Source: Litomosoides sigmodontis (taxonomy: Eukaryota; Nematoda; Chromadorea; Rhabditida; Onchocercidae). From it: a DNA stretch of 64,000 nucleotides. The DNA is taken from assembly GCA_963070105.1 (NCBI GenBank), contig OY718803.1:7049823-7113822 (forward strand), read 5' to 3'. The position numbers were made by a program, and so were the translations under genes. The stretch's first letter is position 1, and each line of letters starts with the position of its first letter. Positions 62,151 to 64,000 of the stretch are shown here, one piece after another. The notes under the pieces are model-generated. The model saw only the letters and a list, made by a program, of their open reading frames with translations, was not told the DNA's origin and ran no database searches.

Positions 62151-62752
62151 GACAAGCTACACTAATGAATTCCTATTTCTGGAATCAATAGAAATTACTT
62201 TTTTTTTTCTATTTTTACAAAGCAGCGATGGAAAATTGGGATTTGCCACTCATTTAACTATAATGTTAACAGAGCCGTATGAAAAGAAAGATATCGTTTC
62301 TTTATGTAAGAATCTTAAAGCAAGATAAAAATATCAACAGATACTGGCTCCAACAAATAACCTTAATCCAGGTCCCATTACCCTTGAAGTGGAGGAACTT
62401 AATTCTGCCCAGGGCTAACGTTCAATTCGCGATATGCGCAGAACGCTTTATGCGTCAATTTATCTGAATTTTTCCGTCACTGTTTATATTATTGAAGAAT
62501 GAAGTATTCGAGCGGTAAGATAAAACTGGAAAGAGTCACAGACAGAAGAGATACATTTGTTTGTCTTTAAAGTGATAGAGTGAATAAAATATTGAATTGA
62601 AATAAATTCTACTTCCTGTCAGGAATTTTCAACGCCATAGGTGAAGCTGAATTCATTATGAGAATTATTCGCGCAATTACGAAAGGAAATCGATTCTTTC
62701 TCAGATTTGATACGAGAAACGCGCTGACATGCAAATTGGCATTATGTGATAT

Positions 62753-62783
<31 letters not shown>

Positions 62784-62790
62784 AGGGAGG
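62753..62790. repeat. (GA)n followed by (GGGA)n microsatellite
   Basis: GA dinucleotides pass into GGGA units over about 38 bases. Confidence 0.9.
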
Positions 62791-63030
62791 TATTGAAGAT
62801 TTTTGTATTTTGAGATCAGAGGAATTACTGATAAGTTGCACTTATCAGTTGTACGCAGTAAACAGTCCACATGTCCATACATGTCATCTGCCCTTCTTTC
62901 GACATGAAATTAGTGTCGGACCATTTCACGTACTCATTCACATCTCGCACTTCTTCAACGATCCGCAACGTTTACGTACATTTTTACAAAATATGCGACG
63001 ACATATCTGATTTGTCATTGTCACTGATGA

Positions 63031-63064
63031 CACACACACACACACACGCACACGCACACGCACA
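63031..63064. repeat. (CA)n microsatellite
   Basis: About 34 bases of CA dinucleotides with CG interruptions, some 450 bases upstream of the sperm-protein start. Confidence 0.9.
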
Positions 63065-63247
63065 TGTGCAAAAACTCATACATACTCCGCAGAGTGCTCT
63101 GTGCTAATCAAGTAAATTTGCATATGCAAAAATATGGTTGGAATAATTATTTTAATAATTACACAATTTTACCTATTTCTCGCATCTAAATTGCATAATT
63201 AGATGTAAAATACTTAAAATTGCATAATTAGAGGTGGTCTGGACAGC

Positions 63248-63254
63248 TATATAA
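63248..63254 (+). promoter_or_regulatory. TATA box of the sperm-protein gene
   Basis: TATATAA sits 16 bases after the second AAATTGCATAATTAGA copy and 244 bases before the proposed ATG. That distance would allow a long leader or a 5' intron. Assignment rests on position and sequence only. Confidence 0.4.
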
Positions 63255-63498
63255 GGCCTGCTTTAAGTGAAACATTCAGTTTTTGCTTCAGTGGACCCAT
63301 AAAGGTCGGTGCTATGATGCTTGCTTACGTTGGCAATTTGGGTTCAGGGATATCGAGGGGTAAATGGGAATGCACTGGTAGCTGCGACGGAGATGCCCTA
63401 CAGAACTCCCTTTCCACATCTGACCCCTTTAATCAGGAGCTATAGAAGCTGTTCCCAAATACCTAAATCCCTGGCATTCCAGGATAATCTAGCGCACA

Positions 63499-64000
63499 AT
63501 GGGTGATGCTCCAGCAGAAGGTGCACCGCCAGCAGAAGGTGCACCACCAGCAGAGGGTGCACCGCCAGCAGAGGGTGCGCCGCCAGCGGAAGGGGCAGCT
63601 CCACCAGCGGAAGGGGCAGCTCCACCAGCTGCAGCTCCAGCCGGACCACCAACGTTGAACATCGATCCACCAGCCGCCCAGGTTCCTGCTGCGGGTGGAC
63701 AGTCTGTGCATCAGATCGCGAATCCAAGCGGTGTTCGCTTGGCTTTCAAGGTGTTGCATAATTTGAGTCTTCCAAATTTCCTGTCCTGATCATTTATTGA
63801 AAGGAAACCTGTAAAAGACATTTTTGCTTGTAGGTAAAGTCGACGAACAATAACGACTACCGCTTGAAACCGGTATACGGATTCGTCGAGCCAGGGGCAG
63901 CAGCTCCACTGGAAATTACCCGTACCGCTGGGCCACCGAAAGAAGACAAGTTTGTCATCCAGTTCAAAGAGGCAGCTGCAGATGCCGCCGATGCAGCGGC
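63499..64000 (+). CDS. sperm-specific MSP-domain protein (SSP class), 3' end beyond window
   Basis: Small proteins with a major-sperm-protein immunoglobulin-like fold occur in nematode sperm, where MSP filaments drive crawling. Exon 1 (63499-63750) and exon 2 (63834 to the window end) join in phase. After an Ala/Pro/Glu/Gly extension of about 50 residues comes LNIDPPAAQVPAAGGQSVHQ, then SGVRLAFKVKSTNNNDYRLK, PVYGFVEPGAAAPLEITRT, and AGPPKEDKFVIQFKEAAADA. The blocks match the C. elegans SSP group (sperm-specific family, class P) closely, including VKS.NN..YR..PVYGFV and GPPKEDK.VIQF. Those worm proteins are about 108 residues and lack the N-terminal extension. The extension is made of repeated PPAEGA units. 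The end of the domain lies outside the window. It could alternatively be named an MSP fibre protein, as MFP1 of Ascaris is related as far as I recall. Confidence 0.9.
63508..63640 (+). repeat. coding minisatellite for PPAEGA units
   Basis: Exon 1 of the MSP-domain gene holds a first partial unit, then three to four 18-base copies encoding PPAEGA and two 21-base copies encoding PPAEGAA. Copies differ at third positions (GCA/GCG, GAA/GAG), so the array is not entirely new. Confidence 0.85.

Larger units (their letters stand above)
62151..63498. promoter_or_regulatory. divergent region between the NEK kinase and the sperm-protein gene
   Basis: Holds a GA repeat (62753-62790), a CA repeat (63031-63064) and the likely promoter of the MSP-domain gene. 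The promoter marks are a 14-base palindrome TTTGCATATGCAAA at 63117-63130, two copies of AAATTGCATAATTAGA at 63188-63203 and 63217-63232, and a TATATAA box at 63248-63254. Confidence 0.5.

Overview
This is a gene-sparse, AT-rich animal genomic window that reads as nematode DNA. The coding genes are split by many short introns with TTTCAG/TTTTAG acceptors. Several genes have an acceptor-like site just upstream of the start codon, as expected for spliced-leader trans-splicing. The last gene encodes a sperm-specific MSP-domain protein, a family restricted to nematodes. I cannot fix the species. A clade III (spirurid or filaria-like) worm is a guess from base composition and gene style, not a demonstrated result.

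Layout. 0.2-2.6 kb (-): SLC25A46-like mitochondrial outer-membrane protein. 3.6-8.8 kb (+): AFG3L2/paraplegin-type m-AAA protease, head-to-head with the first gene. 9.5-10.7 kb (+): RNA polymerase III subunit RPC7. 11.5-17.6 kb (+): FIG4, the Sac-domain PI(3,5)P2 phosphatase. 18.0-20.2 kb (-): a four-exon gene for an unidentified predicted secreted protein. 20-26.5 kb: mostly noncoding. 26.5-27.5 kb (-): an unidentified protein. 27.5-31.2 kb: noncoding. 31.2-32.4 kb (-): POP4/Rpp29, an RNase P/MRP subunit. 33.3-39.1 kb (-): ZC3H18, a CCCH zinc-finger and RS-rich nuclear RNA adaptor. 39-42.7 kb: noncoding. 42.7-44.1 kb (+): intronless UDP-xylose synthase (UXS1/sqv-1). 46.5-47.8 kb (+): COX11. 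48-55.3 kb: noncoding, with a very large (ACT)n microsatellite. 55.3-58.6 kb (+): a cholecystokinin-receptor-like GPCR. 60.0-62.2 kb (-): a NEK8/NEKL-2-type kinase. 63.5 kb to the window end (+): a sperm-specific MSP-domain gene, cut by the window edge.

Functionally this is a mixed set of conserved genes. Three act in mitochondria (SLC25A46, m-AAA protease, COX11) and three in nuclear RNA production or processing (RPC7, POP4, ZC3H18). The others are a phosphoinositide enzyme, a glycosaminoglycan precursor enzyme, a signalling receptor, a kinase and a sperm protein. No operon with typical ~100 bp spacing is evident. Exon edges were worked out by hand from reading frames and splice consensus. 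For FIG4, COX11, POP4, RPC7, the GPCR, the NEK kinase and the unknown secreted gene, the exon lengths sum to an intact frame. I did not find a demonstrable new multi-gene system. The most interesting novelties are the unidentified secreted protein gene at 18-20 kb, the repeat-extended sperm protein with its palindromic promoter motif, and the ~530 bp pure ACT repeat.
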